A stretch of DNA of 64,000 bases from Plastoroseomonas hellenica. Lineage in GTDB: Bacteria > Pseudomonadota > Alphaproteobacteria > Acetobacterales > Acetobacteraceae. The stretch spans positions 1 to 64,000 of the forward strand of contig NZ_JAAGBB010000017.1 in NCBI RefSeq assembly GCF_018129085.1. Reading direction: 5' to 3'. The notes under the pieces were generated by a model that saw only the letters and a program-made list of their open reading frames with translations, was not told the DNA's origin and ran no database searches. Every line of letters starts with the position of its first letter. The stretch's first letter is position 1. The position numbers and the translations under genes are program-made. Below, in pieces: positions 45,791-54,700 of the stretch.

Positions 45791-46197
45791 CAGCGCAGCG
45801 CCTCGATGGTGCGGGTCAGCATGCCGCGCGTCGTCTCCAGCACGCCAAGATTGGCGCTGTAGCTGCGCTGCGCCTCCCGCATGTCCATCACCTCGACCAG
45901 GCTGTTGACGTTCGGCGTGCGGACATAGCCGCGCTCATCGGCGGCCGGATGCGCCGGATCGAAGCGCTGCGGGAATTCCCCGGGCGCAGTGCCGACGCGG
46001 GAGACGTGCACCGTCTGCAACCCGGCCGCCCGGTCCAGCCGGTTGGCGAAGGTGACGGTGCGCCGCCGGTAGGGATCGCCGCCCGGCGTCTCCGCCGTGC
46101 TGTCCTTGTTGGCGAGGTTCTCGGCGACGACGCGAAGCCGGGTCGCCTGCGCCTGCATGCCGGCGGCCGAGATGCGAAGCGCGCTTTCGATATCCAT
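45790..46197 (-). CDS. flgC: Flagellar basal-body rod protein FlgC
   Basis: 135-residue proximal rod subunit. SALRISAAGMQAQATRLRVV continues into AENLANKDSTAETPGGDPYR, the rod-protein N-terminal signature, and NVNSLVEVMDMREAQRSYSA is the C-terminal FlgC motif. ATG 46197 starts the family directly; the longer frame reads back through flgB. It lies 14 bases downstream of flgB. Export is by the flagellar system, so there is no signal peptide. Confidence 0.96.
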   Translation of the reverse strand: MDIESALRISAAGMQAQATRLRVVAENLANKDSTAETPGGDPYRRRTVTFANRLDRAAGLQTVHVSRVGTAPGEFPQRFDPAHPAADERGYVRTPNVNSLVEVMDMREAQRSYSANLGVLETTRGMLTRTIEALR

Positions 46198-46211
46198 TGG
46201 CCCGGGCCTCC

Positions 46212-46604
46212 TCAGCCCTGCCGCCCGAGGGCGGTGCGGAACATGTTCATGAAGCGGCGGTGCAGCGTGATCGCCAGCGCATGCGCCTGGTCGGTCTCGG
46301 CGACACGCAGCGCCTGTTCCTCGATCGAGACGGCATTGCCATCCGGCGTCCGCTCGATCGCACGGCGGTCCTGCCGCGCATCCGGCGCTCGCCCGCCCGG
46401 GCTGGCGATATGCTGCGGGTTGGTGACGGCCAGAGCGGTGCCCGAGGCCCGCGCCAGGGTCTCGCCGAAAGGGCGCAGATCGTTCGGCCGGTAGCCGGGC
46501 GTGTCGGCATTGGCGATATTCTGCGCCAGCACGCGCTGCCGCGCGTCCAGCCAGTGCAGCCGCCGTTCCGTGAGCGCGAGGGGTCCGGTCTGGGTCGGGT
46601 CCAT
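46212..46604 (-). CDS. flgB: Flagellar basal-body rod protein FlgB
   Basis: 130-residue proximal rod subunit. LTERRLHWLDARQRVLAQNI continues into ANADTPGYRPNDLRPFGETL, which is the rod signature, and the C-terminus NAVSIEEQALRVAETDQAHA matches FlgB. ATG 46604 (MDPTQTGPLAL) is chosen; upstream codons are not family-like. It is the first gene of the minus-strand flagellar run and diverges from the small gene at 46691 across 86 bases, so both promoters lie there. Confidence 0.94.
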   Translation of the reverse strand: MDPTQTGPLALTERRLHWLDARQRVLAQNIANADTPGYRPNDLRPFGETLARASGTALAVTNPQHIASPGGRAPDARQDRRAIERTPDGNAVSIEEQALRVAETDQAHALAITLHRRFMNMFRTALGRQG

Positions 46605-46618
46605 GGCACAGGGATCGC
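46604..46618 (+). promoter_or_regulatory. Weak sigma-54-like site upstream of the fliO operon
   Basis: TGGCAC-N5-TCGC on the plus strand; consensus is TGGCAC-N5-TTGC. The -24 half is perfect and the -12 half has one change. It is 73 bases before the ATG at 46691 and overlaps the opposing flgB start codon. Confidence 0.3.
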
Positions 46619-46690
46619 ACGGGCTTGGCGAATTATCGGTAAACGCCGACCGAAAGCTTCCGGTAACGCCCCCTGTGCTTTGCTGCCGCC

Positions 46691-46966
46691 ATGCAGCAGG
46701 TCGCTGACCCGGAGACACCGCCCCGCAGCCCCGGATTCGTGGGGGCCGAGGATATGGCCGAGGGCGCGTCGGCGATGCTCAGCATCGCCGAAGCCTTGGT
46801 CACCGCCGGGAATCGGGTGGACCTGGCCGGCTTCGAGGAGGAGGTGGCGCGGCTCTGCGCCGGCATCCTTGCCCTGCCGAAATCGGAGGGGCAGGCACTG
46901 GCCCCTGTCCTGACCGCGCTGCGCGATCAGGTGGAGCGGCTGCAAAACGCCCTGCCGCCCCCCTGA
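46691..46966 (+). CDS. Small hypothetical protein ahead of fliO
   Basis: 91 residues, not recognised. It is acidic and helical: GAEDMAEGASAMLSIAEALV near the middle, and a C-terminal helix ending LRDQVERLQNALPPP. It has no signal peptide or membrane segment. It starts a plus-strand run with fliO (36 bases later) and fliP, and it diverges from flgB. The context suggests a flagellar role, perhaps as a chaperone or regulator of rod or export assembly, but no known family (FliX, FlgN, FliT) is evident by eye. Confidence 0.6.
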   Translation: MQQVADPETPPRSPGFVGAEDMAEGASAMLSIAEALVTAGNRVDLAGFEEEVARLCAGILALPKSEGQALAPVLTALRDQVERLQNALPPP

Positions 46967-47002
46967 CCTTTCGTCCTTCAACCGCCGGCAGGAGGCCGCG
47001 GC

Positions 47003-47287
47003 ATGTACCCCTCGCAATGGATCACCACTCAATGGCTTTGGGCCGGCCTCGCGCTGGCCGGAATCGTCGCGCTGCTGCTGCTGCTGGCGCGCGGCGCCCG
47101 CGCCGCGGGGCTGGCGCCGCGCATGGCCGGGCAGCGCATGCGCGTCGAGGAGACGCTGGCGCTCGATGCCAGGCGCCGGCTGCTGCTGGTGCACGTCGAT
47201 GGCGAAAGGCTGCTGCTGCTCACCGGTGGCAATGCGGACCAGAGCCTCGGCTGGGTGCCTCGCGCTCCGAAGGTGGACGAGGCATGA
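47003..47287 (+). CDS. fliO: Flagellar biosynthetic protein FliO
   Basis: 94-residue single-pass inner-membrane protein that helps assemble the FliP ring. The helix LWAGLALAGIVALLLLLARG near 12-31 is followed by the FliO/MopB cytoplasmic part MRVEETLALDARRRLLLVHV with LLLLTGGNADQSLGWV. Length is short but within the family range. GGAGG lies 11 bases before the ATG. Its stop overlaps the fliP start (ATGA), which fixes the assignment. Confidence 0.88.
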   Translation: MYPSQWITTQWLWAGLALAGIVALLLLLARGARAAGLAPRMAGQRMRVEETLALDARRRLLLVHVDGERLLLLTGGNADQSLGWVPRAPKVDEA

Positions 47288-48027
47288 GGCGCGCCCTGCC
47301 CTTCGCCGCCGCGCTGCTGCTCGCCGCAGTCGTGCTGATCGCGCCGCCCGCCACCGCGCAGAGCGTCGCGATCGATCTCGGCGCCAACCAGCCCGGGACC
47401 ACGGCGCGCCTCGTGCAACTCACCGCGCTGATCGGCCTCCTTTCGCTCGCTCCCTCGCTGCTGGTGATGGCGACCGCCTTCGGCCGCATCGTCATCGTGC
47501 TCGGCCTGCTGCGCAGTGCCATCGGCGCGCCGTCGATCCCGCCCAACCCGGTGCTGATCGGCCTGGCGCTGTTCCTCACCTTCTTCGTGATGCAGCCGGT
47601 CTTCGAGCAGGCCTGGACCCAGGGGCTGCTGCCCATGACCGAGGGCCGCATGGGTGAGATCGACGCCATGCAGGCGGCGGCCGAGCCCTTCCGCCGCTTC
47701 ATGGCCGCGCATGTGCGGGAGGCGGATCTGGCGCTGTTCCTCGACCTCGGCGGCATGGCAGCGCCGGAAGCCGCCGATCAGGCGCCCTGGCGCGCCCTGA
47801 TGCCGGCCTTCATGGTCAGCGAGCTGCGCCGCGCCTTCGAGATCGGCTTCCTGCTGTTCCTGCCCTTCCTGGTCATCGACATGGTGGTGGCCAGCATCCT
47901 GATGTCGCTCGGCATGATGATGCTGCCACCTTCGGTCGTGTCGTTGCCCTTCAAGCTGATCTTCTTCGTGATCGTCGATGGCTGGCGGCTGGTCGCCGGC
48001 AGTCTCGTGCAGGGCTTCGCAACCTAG
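47284..48027 (+). CDS. fliP: Flagellar biosynthetic protein FliP
   Basis: 247-residue inner-membrane core of the export gate. A cleavable signal-like N-terminus (LPFAAALLLAAVVLIAPPAT), typical of FliP, is followed by SLLVMATAFGRIVIVLGLLR, then PNPVLIGLALFLTFFVMQPV and PAFMVSELRRAFEIGFLLFL. The C-terminal part ends SLPFKLIFFVIVDGWRLVAG. The ATG overlaps the fliO stop. With FliQ and FliR it forms the export channel. It ends a three-gene run. Confidence 0.96.
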   Translation: MRRALPFAAALLLAAVVLIAPPATAQSVAIDLGANQPGTTARLVQLTALIGLLSLAPSLLVMATAFGRIVIVLGLLRSAIGAPSIPPNPVLIGLALFLTFFVMQPVFEQAWTQGLLPMTEGRMGEIDAMQAAAEPFRRFMAAHVREADLALFLDLGGMAAPEAADQAPWRALMPAFMVSELRRAFEIGFLLFLPFLVIDMVVASILMSLGMMMLPPSVVSLPFKLIFFVIVDGWRLVAGSLVQGFAT

Positions 48028-48206
48028 GGGCGGCAGCCATCTCGGCCACGGCGTCGTTGAGGCGTCGCGGCCAAGATGCCGCTCGAAGCTATTCGGCAGG
48101 CCTCCGGCCAATCGCGCCAATGCTTGCGCAGGCATTTGACGGGCTCCCTTTATCGACAAAGTATCGTCGGACACAGGGGGGTGAATCCGGATGCGCCTTG
48201 CCGCCG

Positions 48207-48234
48207 AAGCCGCTGACCGGCCGGTCAGCCGCTT
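48207..48234. repeat. 28-bp palindrome, possible operator
   Basis: A core GCTGACCGGCCGGTCAGC is a perfect 18-base palindrome, and flanks extend it to 28 bases with one mismatched pair. It lies about 70 bases before the deacetylase start. The shape suits a dimeric repressor site or a hairpin. The rest of 48028-48306 holds nothing that I recognise. Confidence 0.45.
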
Positions 48235-48306
48235 GCGCGTCACCACGCGGCGCGCTGCTTCCCAGGGCGAAGCCCGGGCAGTGGCGGGACGCCGGGCAGG
48301 CGCCGC

Positions 48307-48993
48307 ATGAGCTCTGCCGGCGCGGAGATCACCCTGACCTTCGATAATGGCCCTGAGCCGGAGGTCACGCCGGGCGTGCTGGACGTGCTGCGCCGGCGTG
48401 GCTTGCGCGCGACCTTCTTCGTGATGGGCCGCAAGCTGGCCGACAGGGCGGGATGGGCGCTGGCGGAACGGGCGCATGCCGAAGGACATTGGATCGGCAA
48501 TCACACCTTCACCCATGGCGGGCCGCTCGGCGAGCAACCCGATGAGGATCGCGTGGCGGAAGCCGAGATCGGCCGTACCCAGGATCTGATCGGCGGGCTC
48601 GCGCATCCCGACCGGCTGTTCCGCCCGGTGGGCGGCGGCGGCCGGATCGGGCCACACCTGCTCGGGCGCGCGACGCTGGCGTATCTGCAACGCCATCACT
48701 TTACCTGCGTGCTGTGGACCGCCGTTCCCGGCGACTGGCGCGATCCGGATGGCTGGGTGGAGCACGCGCTGACCCAGTGCGCGGGGCCTTCCCCCACCGT
48801 GCTGGTGCTGCACGACCTGCCGGGCGGCGCGATGCGCCATCTGGACCGCTTCCTCGGCGTGCTCGCGGATCGGGGCTACCACTTCCCGCAGGCATTCCCT
48901 GACGCCTGCACACCGATTCGGCGCGGCGTACCGCAGGCCTCGATGGACGCTTACGTCACGACCGGACCTCCGTCCGGCGCCAAGAGCGGATGA
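48307..48993 (+). CDS. Polysaccharide deacetylase (NodB-like) family protein
   Basis: 228 residues, NodB homology domain (carbohydrate esterase 4 fold). Motif 1 reads TFDNGPEP at 11-18, where the usual TFDDGP has a second metal-site aspartate; here it is Asn14. Motif 2 is intact, NHTFTH with His66 and His70. Later VLWTAVPGDWRDPDG and VLVLHDLPGG match motifs 4-5. There is no signal peptide. The Asn change may weaken metal binding or mark a different subgroup. Between fliP and a Bug gene, with no clear link to flagella. Confidence 0.82.
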   Translation: MSSAGAEITLTFDNGPEPEVTPGVLDVLRRRGLRATFFVMGRKLADRAGWALAERAHAEGHWIGNHTFTHGGPLGEQPDEDRVAEAEIGRTQDLIGGLAHPDRLFRPVGGGGRIGPHLLGRATLAYLQRHHFTCVLWTAVPGDWRDPDGWVEHALTQCAGPSPTVLVLHDLPGGAMRHLDRFLGVLADRGYHFPQAFPDACTPIRRGVPQASMDAYVTTGPPSGAKSG

Positions 48994-49012
48994 TGGGAGG
49001 AGAGCCAGCATC

Positions 49013-49999
49013 ATGACCCAGATGGACCGACGATCGCTGTGGCGCGTCGGCCTAGCCGCGGGTGCCGCGGCATGGCTGCCGGGCACGGCAGGGGCCCAGG
49101 CCTGGCCGACCAGGCCGATCCGCCTGGTGGTGCCCTTCGCCGCCGGCACCACGACCGACCTCCTGGCCCGCATCCTGTCGCGGCATCTGTCGCAGGCGCT
49201 CGGCCAGAGCGTCGTCGTGGACAACCGCAGCGGCGCCGGCGGTAATCTCGGCGTGGCGACGGTCGCGAAGTCGCCCCCCGATGGTTACACGCTGGTGCTT
49301 GGCACCAGCGGCACGCATGGCGTGAATGCCAGCCTCTATCGCGACCAGGGCTATGACCCGGTGCGGGATTTCGCGCCGATCATGCCCTTCGTCACCGCGC
49401 CCGCCGTGCTCGCCGTGGGGCGCCGGCTCGGCGTGACGACCCTGGCGGAGCTGGTCGCGCTGGCGAAGCAGCGACCCGGCGCCCTGACCTTCGCCTCGGC
49501 CGGGAACGGCACGACGGGTCACCTGTCGCAGGCGCTGCTCGACCTGCGCGCCGGGATCCAGACGGTGCACGTGCCCTATCGCAGCGGGGCGCAGGCGATC
49601 ACCGATCTGCTGGCCAGCCAGGTGGATGCGATGTTCTACCATTACCTGCCGCTGGTGCAGCATTTCCGGGAGGGTTCGCTGTTGCCACTGGCCGTGACCG
49701 CGCCGCGACGCGCCGAAGCGCTGGCCGCAGTGCCGACCATGCAGGAAGGCGGGCTGCCGGACTTCGTGGTCGAGGGTTGGTGGGCGCTCTACGCGCCCGC
49801 CGGCACGCCGCCCGCGCTCATCGCCCAGCTCAACGCCGCCGCCAATGCCCTGCTGCGCGATCCCGAAGCCATCGAGGGCCTCCGTGCCCAGGGCGTGGCG
49901 CCGATCGGCGGCACGCCGGAACGGCTGCAGGTCATGACCCGCGAGGAGGTCGCCAAATGGCGGCCCATCATCGCGGCCGCCGGCATCCAGGCGGATTGA
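49013..49999 (+). CDS. Bug/TctC-family substrate-binding protein
   Basis: 328-residue orphan receptor. The signal peptide has DRRSLWRVGLAAGAAAWLPG and is cleaved near GAQ. Family motifs are RLVVPFAAGTTTDLLARILS and GAGGNLGVATVAKSPPDGYT. Starts at 49013 and 49022 are both possible; the first is kept because GGAGAG lies 12 bases upstream. The gene begins 19 bases after the deacetylase stop on the same strand. It is the fourth Bug gene in the window, again without TctA/TctB. Ligand unknown. Confidence 0.92.
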   Translation: MTQMDRRSLWRVGLAAGAAAWLPGTAGAQAWPTRPIRLVVPFAAGTTTDLLARILSRHLSQALGQSVVVDNRSGAGGNLGVATVAKSPPDGYTLVLGTSGTHGVNASLYRDQGYDPVRDFAPIMPFVTAPAVLAVGRRLGVTTLAELVALAKQRPGALTFASAGNGTTGHLSQALLDLRAGIQTVHVPYRSGAQAITDLLASQVDAMFYHYLPLVQHFREGSLLPLAVTAPRRAEALAAVPTMQEGGLPDFVVEGWWALYAPAGTPPALIAQLNAAANALLRDPEAIEGLRAQGVAPIGGTPERLQVMTREEVAKWRPIIAAAGIQAD

Positions 50000-50017
50000 T
50001 ACCGGGGCCGGAAGCCG

Positions 50018-50887
50018 TCAATCCGCCGGCAGGTGCTCGGCGATATAGGGCGGCAGGTGGAAGGCGCCGGCGTGGATCTCCGGCGTCCAGTAGCGGGTGG
50101 CACCGAGGATGCCCGCGGCCTCCGCGCGGGCGCGGATCTGGGCCACCGGCGTCGCGCTGAGCCCGGGCGCCTTGGCCGACCAGCCGAGCGTCATCAGGCC
50201 GCCGACATAGGTCGGCACCGCCGCGACATAGGCCGAGACCTCGGCGAAGAAGCGCTTCCGGCGCAGGCTGGTCTCGCGTAGTTCGTCGGCCTGCATGAAG
50301 GGCACGCCGCACTGGTTCACGACCAGCCCGCGATCGGTCAGCAGCCGGGCACAGTTCGCGTAGAAATCATCGGTGAACAGCACCTCGCCGACGCCGATCG
50401 GATCGGTGCTGTCGACGATGACCACGTCGAAGGACGCGTCCGGCGCCCGCTGCACGTAGTCGATGCCGTCGCCGACGATCACCTCGGCCCGCGGATCGGT
50501 CCAGGCATCGCCGGCAATGCCTGGCAGATGCTCCTTGGCGAGCCGGATCACGGCACCGTCGATCTCGACCATCACGGCCTTCTCGACATTGCGGTGCTGC
50601 AGCACGCGGCGCAGCACGCCGCCATCGCCGGCGCCGATGATCAACACCCGCTTCGCCGCGCCATGCGCCAGCAGCGGCACATGCGCCAGCATCTCCTGAT
50701 AGACGAATTCATCCGCCTCGGTGATCTGCACCACGCCATCGAGCAGCATGACGCGGCCATGCGTCTCGCTCTCAAAGATCATGATGTCCTGGAAGTCGGA
50801 ACGCACCCGCGCCAGTTCCCGCACCACGCGGAAGCGCTGGCCCCAGGCGGCGTAGAGCGTCTCGTTCACCCAGGCGTCGGTCGTCAT
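50018..50887 (-). CDS. speE: Spermidine synthase (polyamine aminopropyltransferase)
   Basis: 289-residue cytoplasmic enzyme moving an aminopropyl group from decarboxylated SAM to putrescine. The nucleotide loop is LIIGAGDGGVLRRVLQHRN, and the catalytic aspartate lies in VVIVDSTDPIGVGEVLF. QITEADEFVYQEMLAHVPLL is the putrescine-side segment. ATG 50887 has GAGG six bases upstream; GTG 50899 and ATG 50893 are alternatives. It lies on the same strand downstream of speD, so the two form the spermidine pathway pair. Confidence 0.95.
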   Translation of the reverse strand: MTTDAWVNETLYAAWGQRFRVVRELARVRSDFQDIMIFESETHGRVMLLDGVVQITEADEFVYQEMLAHVPLLAHGAAKRVLIIGAGDGGVLRRVLQHRNVEKAVMVEIDGAVIRLAKEHLPGIAGDAWTDPRAEVIVGDGIDYVQRAPDASFDVVIVDSTDPIGVGEVLFTDDFYANCARLLTDRGLVVNQCGVPFMQADELRETSLRRKRFFAEVSAYVAAVPTYVGGLMTLGWSAKAPGLSATPVAQIRARAEAAGILGATRYWTPEIHAGAFHLPPYIAEHLPAD

Positions 50888-50966
50888 GTCCATCCTCACC
50901 GCGACGAAAAGGGCGGAGCCTCGCGGCCCCGCCCTGGCATCAGCCGTAGGGTCGGAGCGTGATGAC

Positions 50967-51013
50967 TTGAGGCCGCATCGGCCGAAAAGTCCGAATCACG
51001 CGATCAAACAAAG
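50967..51013 (+). repeat. Dispersed intergenic repeat, copy B
   Basis: Matches 41971-42016 (minus strand) from TTGAGG to GATCAAACAAAG. It lies between speD and speE, followed at once by the hairpin at 51016-51035. Confidence 0.7.
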
Positions 51014-51015
51014 AC

Positions 51016-51035
51016 GCTGGAGCAGAATGCTCCGG
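51016..51035. terminator. Hairpin between speD and speE
   Basis: Near-perfect stem GCTGGAGCA / TGCTCCGGC with a short loop, three bases before the speD stop region. It is part of the repeat copy B structure and has no T-run. Confidence 0.4.
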
Positions 51036-51038
51036 CGC

Positions 51039-51491
51039 TCAGCCGATCAGGCCCCGCTTGTGCTCGGCGAGCTGCACCCGCTCCGCCAAAAAGCCCTTCT
51101 TCAACGCCGGCAGCGCCTTGTAGGGATCGCAATCGCCGCAGACGAAGATGTCGAGCGCCGCATAGTCCCGCTCCGGCCACGTATGGATGGAGACATGGCT
51201 CTCGGCCAGCACCAGCACCCCCGAGACGCCGCCATTCGGCGAGAAGTGATGGAAATGGCCGTGCAGGATCGTGGCGCCGGTCGCCAGCGCGCCCTCGCGC
51301 AGCACCGCATCGATATGCTCGGGATCGTCGAGGTTGGTCGCGCCCCACAGATCGATGATCAGATGCGTGCCCGCGTAACGAATGCCATTGCGGCTGACGA
51401 AGTAGTCCTTCGCCTCCACCGAGCGGTTCTCATCAGTCTGGGCTTCGCTCGGCAGGTCCGAGACCATCCCCAGTTGGACGAGAGCTTCCAT
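51039..51491 (-). CDS. speD: S-adenosylmethionine decarboxylase proenzyme
   Basis: 150-residue class 1 (prokaryotic) SAM decarboxylase, producing the aminopropyl donor for speE. The self-cleavage site is Glu97-Ser98 in LAESHVSIHTWPE; Ser98 becomes the pyruvoyl cofactor. His103 and the cysteines of FVCGDCDPYKA fit the active site. The protein is about 30 residues longer at the N-terminus than the shortest family members. ATG 51491 (MEALVQLGMV) is preceded by GGAAGGAG. It is upstream of speE in one direction. Confidence 0.94.
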   Translation of the reverse strand: MEALVQLGMVSDLPSEAQTDENRSVEAKDYFVSRNGIRYAGTHLIIDLWGATNLDDPEHIDAVLREGALATGATILHGHFHHFSPNGGVSGVLVLAESHVSIHTWPERDYAALDIFVCGDCDPYKALPALKKGFLAERVQLAEHKRGLIG

Positions 51492-51709
51492 AGTACGGGC
51501 TCCTTCCAGCCAGCAGATGACCGTAACGGTCGTGGTATGGGTCGAACGGGTCGACGGCGCGGGCATATGCGGCACCCGGCCCCCCTCCGCAAGCGAAAAT
51601 CCCGTGGCGGGACCGAAATTTCTGCGGACCTCCCCCGTCCGCGACGCGGCACTCCGCCTGCGGACCCCCGGGGGACGGCGGAAAACTCACCGCCAAGGCC
51701 GCGCTGGCG

Positions 51710-54700
51710 TCAGTCCGCGCGCCGCGCCGCCAGCCGCCCCGGCAGGGCGCGCATCAGGTCCAGCTCCCGCTGCAGGCGCGCCAGATCGGCGATGCCGCGC
51801 AGCGGATCGGAGGTGAGCAGGCCGAAGGCTTCGGCCAGCGGCCCCTCCCCCATGCGCGGCTTCAGCGAGTCCTTCAGGACGGCGAGCCGTGCATCGTCGC
51901 CGGCGAGCGCCGCGAAAGCTGCAAGCCGCGTCGCGTCCCGCCGCTGCGCGTCATCCAGCGCCGCGGGTGCCGGCGGCAGGCTCGCGGTCAGGTGACGGGA
52001 CAGCGCCTCGGCCGCACCCGCCCAGTCCTGCACATCGGCGCGCAAGGCGGCGAGCGGCGCGAAGCCGGCGTCGCCGAGCGAGACCAGCAGCGCTTCGGCG
52101 GCCTGGCGCTCGCTGCGCATGGCGAGCGCGCGTGCGCGCAGCACGCCGCGTTCGACGACAAGGGGTGCCGGCAATCCGTCGAAGCCGGTTGCATCCAGCA
52201 CGGTGAGCGCCGCCGCGGCATCGCGCTCCGCCAGGCGCAGCGCCGCGAGCCGGGCGCCGAAGCCAGCCCGGCCGGCGCGCGTGGTGGCGCGATCGGCGGC
52301 TTCCTGGAACAGCGCCGCCGCGCGGTCGGGCAGATCGAGCTCGACCAGCCGTCCGGCCAGCCCGGCGAGCGCTTCGGCGCCCTCGGGGCCCCTCGGCAGC
52401 AGATCCCGATGCGCATCGAACAGCGCCACGGCCGAGACGGGGGGATCGGATATCAGCGCCTCCGCGAAGCTGCCGGCGATGTCGGGGGCGAGTGCCGCCG
52501 CCTGATCCGGGAACATCACCGCGGTCTCGCGCAGCAGATCGAAAGCCTGGCGCGCCGCGCCGGTCTGGCGCCGCAACGCCGCGATGCGGCGCCGCGTAGC
52601 CAGCTCCTCCGCATCGCCGCGCCAGGCGAAGACCGCCCGCTCCAGCGCGCCGGCAGCGCCGGCGGCATCGATGCGTCCGGTCGCCAGGCGCAATTCCGTC
52701 GCCCGCCGCAACGCCCGCGCGCGCCGCAGCCGGTCCACGCCCTGGGCCACCGCATCATAGCGCGTCAATGCATCCTCGGCCCGGCCTTCCGCCTCGGCGA
52801 CGCGCGCCCTTGCGTAGCCGAAGCTGGCGTCGTCCGGCAGCGCCGCCAGCAGCCGCTGCGCGGCGCGCGGATCGGCCTCGGCCAGCGCGTCGGCGACGAG
52901 CGGCAGCAGGCGCTGGCGAACCGCCTCCGGGTAGACCATCAGCAGCGGCAGCGCCGGCACGATGCCCGAGGCCGCAGCATCCATCTCGCCCCGCGCCGCG
53001 GCGAGCAGCCCGCGCCACAGCGCGGTCTCATCGGTTGCCGGCAGCCGCCGGTCCTCGATACCCCGCGCATCCGCGACACGTCCGGCGAGCAGTGCTGCCA
53101 CGCCCTGCCCCAGCAGCAGGCGCGCATCGCCCCGCACCCGCGGATCCTCTTGCAGAGCGAGGCCTGCCATCGCCTGCGCTTCCTGCGGCATGCCGAGGGC
53201 GAGCAGGGTTTCCATCGCCTCCCGCCGCAGCGGTCCGCGCGCCAGCGGCGCAGCGCCGGCGATCGCCGCCTGCTGGTCGCGCAGCCGGTCCTGCAGGACG
53301 GCAGGCGGCAGGGTCGGCAGGTCGAAGACCCGCGTCAACGCCGCTGCCTCCGCCACCGGCTCCAGGCCGCCGGGCGTCCCGAAGCGCAGGGTGTCGCCCG
53401 GCGCCGCGGTCAGCAGGATGCGATCGGAGAGGCTGCGCAGCACCAGGCGGTCGCTGCGCGCCAGCACCGCCGCGCCCTGCTGCGTCGGCAGCAATTCCAG
53501 GTCGGGCATGCGGCGTGCGGCCGCGAAGCCCTGGCCGGGGACAGCGAGCGTCGCGACCAGCAACGGCATGCCGGTTTCGGGATCCTGCAGCGCGAGTGCG
53601 CGGCCGCTGCCTTCGGTCGCGATCACAAGGCGGGCCGGCGGGCCGGGCTCGGGCTCCGCCGAGATGCCGGGACGGCGCGACGGCGCCTCCACGCGCATCG
53701 CTTCGAGCACCCAGGTCGCGCCTTCGCGCCGGGGCAGCAGGCCGCCGCCGGCCGCCATCGGCAGGCGCAACACGACGCCGTCGGGCAAGGTCCAGCTATC
53801 GGCGGCGCCAAAGACCGGGTCGCCCCGCAACGCCGTCAGGTCGAGCGGGGCCTTGGCGTCGAACACCGCGAGCACCGCGCCACCACGCCGAAACACGGCG
53901 ACGCCGGTGCCGTCTGGGAAGGCCAGCGCAACCGCGCGGCCCGGCGCGACCACCCGTGCGGGAACGGCGCCCGGCACGGCCGCAGATGTGCGTGTTTCCG
54001 CCCCGCTCGGCAGGGCCTCGACCGATACCGGCGCGACCGGCGCGGCGACCGGGGGTGCGGCCGTCGGTGCTGCCGTTGGCGCTGCGGCCGGAGCGGGACG
54101 CGGGTCCGACCGGACGCTCTCCGATGGCGGAGGCGAAGGCCGGGGAGGCGAAGCTGTGCGGCGCGCCTCCTGCTGGCGCTGCTCCTGCGGCCCCGCCTCC
54201 TGCTGGCGCGCTTCCTGCTGGCGCGCTTCCTGCTGGCGCGCTTCCTGCTGGCGCGCTTCCTGTGGGCGCGCTTCCTGTTGAGGTGGTTCGTCGCGGCGGG
54301 AATCCCGCCGGCGCGGCTCCCCGCGGCGGGGTTCCCGGCGCGCCTCCTGCTGGCGCGGCGCCTCGGCAGGCTGCTGGGTCGCGGCAGCCGGCGTGGACGG
54401 CGATCGGACCGGGCGCTCCGCAGCGGCCGGCGCGTTTTCCGCGTCCACCACCACGCGCTCCCCGAGGCGGAAATGCCGCAGCCGGGCCCCGGCGGCGGCG
54501 GTCACCACCACGGCGTCGCCATCCATCGCGAGGCCCAGGATGTTGCGCGGCAGGCGGTTCGCCCCCGGCAGCGCCGGCGGCGGTGCATCGAAGCGCAGCA
54601 GCAAGCGGTCGCCCTGCACCTCCGCGCGGTAGGCCGTGCCCGATGCCGGTAGGTCAAAGACCAGGCGCCCGAATCCGGCATGGGTGCCCATGCGCAGCGC

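Noticed and set aside
48057-48347. 96-codon plus-strand frame before the deacetylase gene
   Set aside because: No ribosome site, no motif, and it overlaps the deacetylase start in another frame.
51992-54652. 886-codon plus-strand frame opposite the large motility-operon protein
   Set aside because: Shadow of the minus-strand gene, which has a signal peptide, a coupled start and domain structure; the plus reading is arginine/glutamine-rich without motifs.
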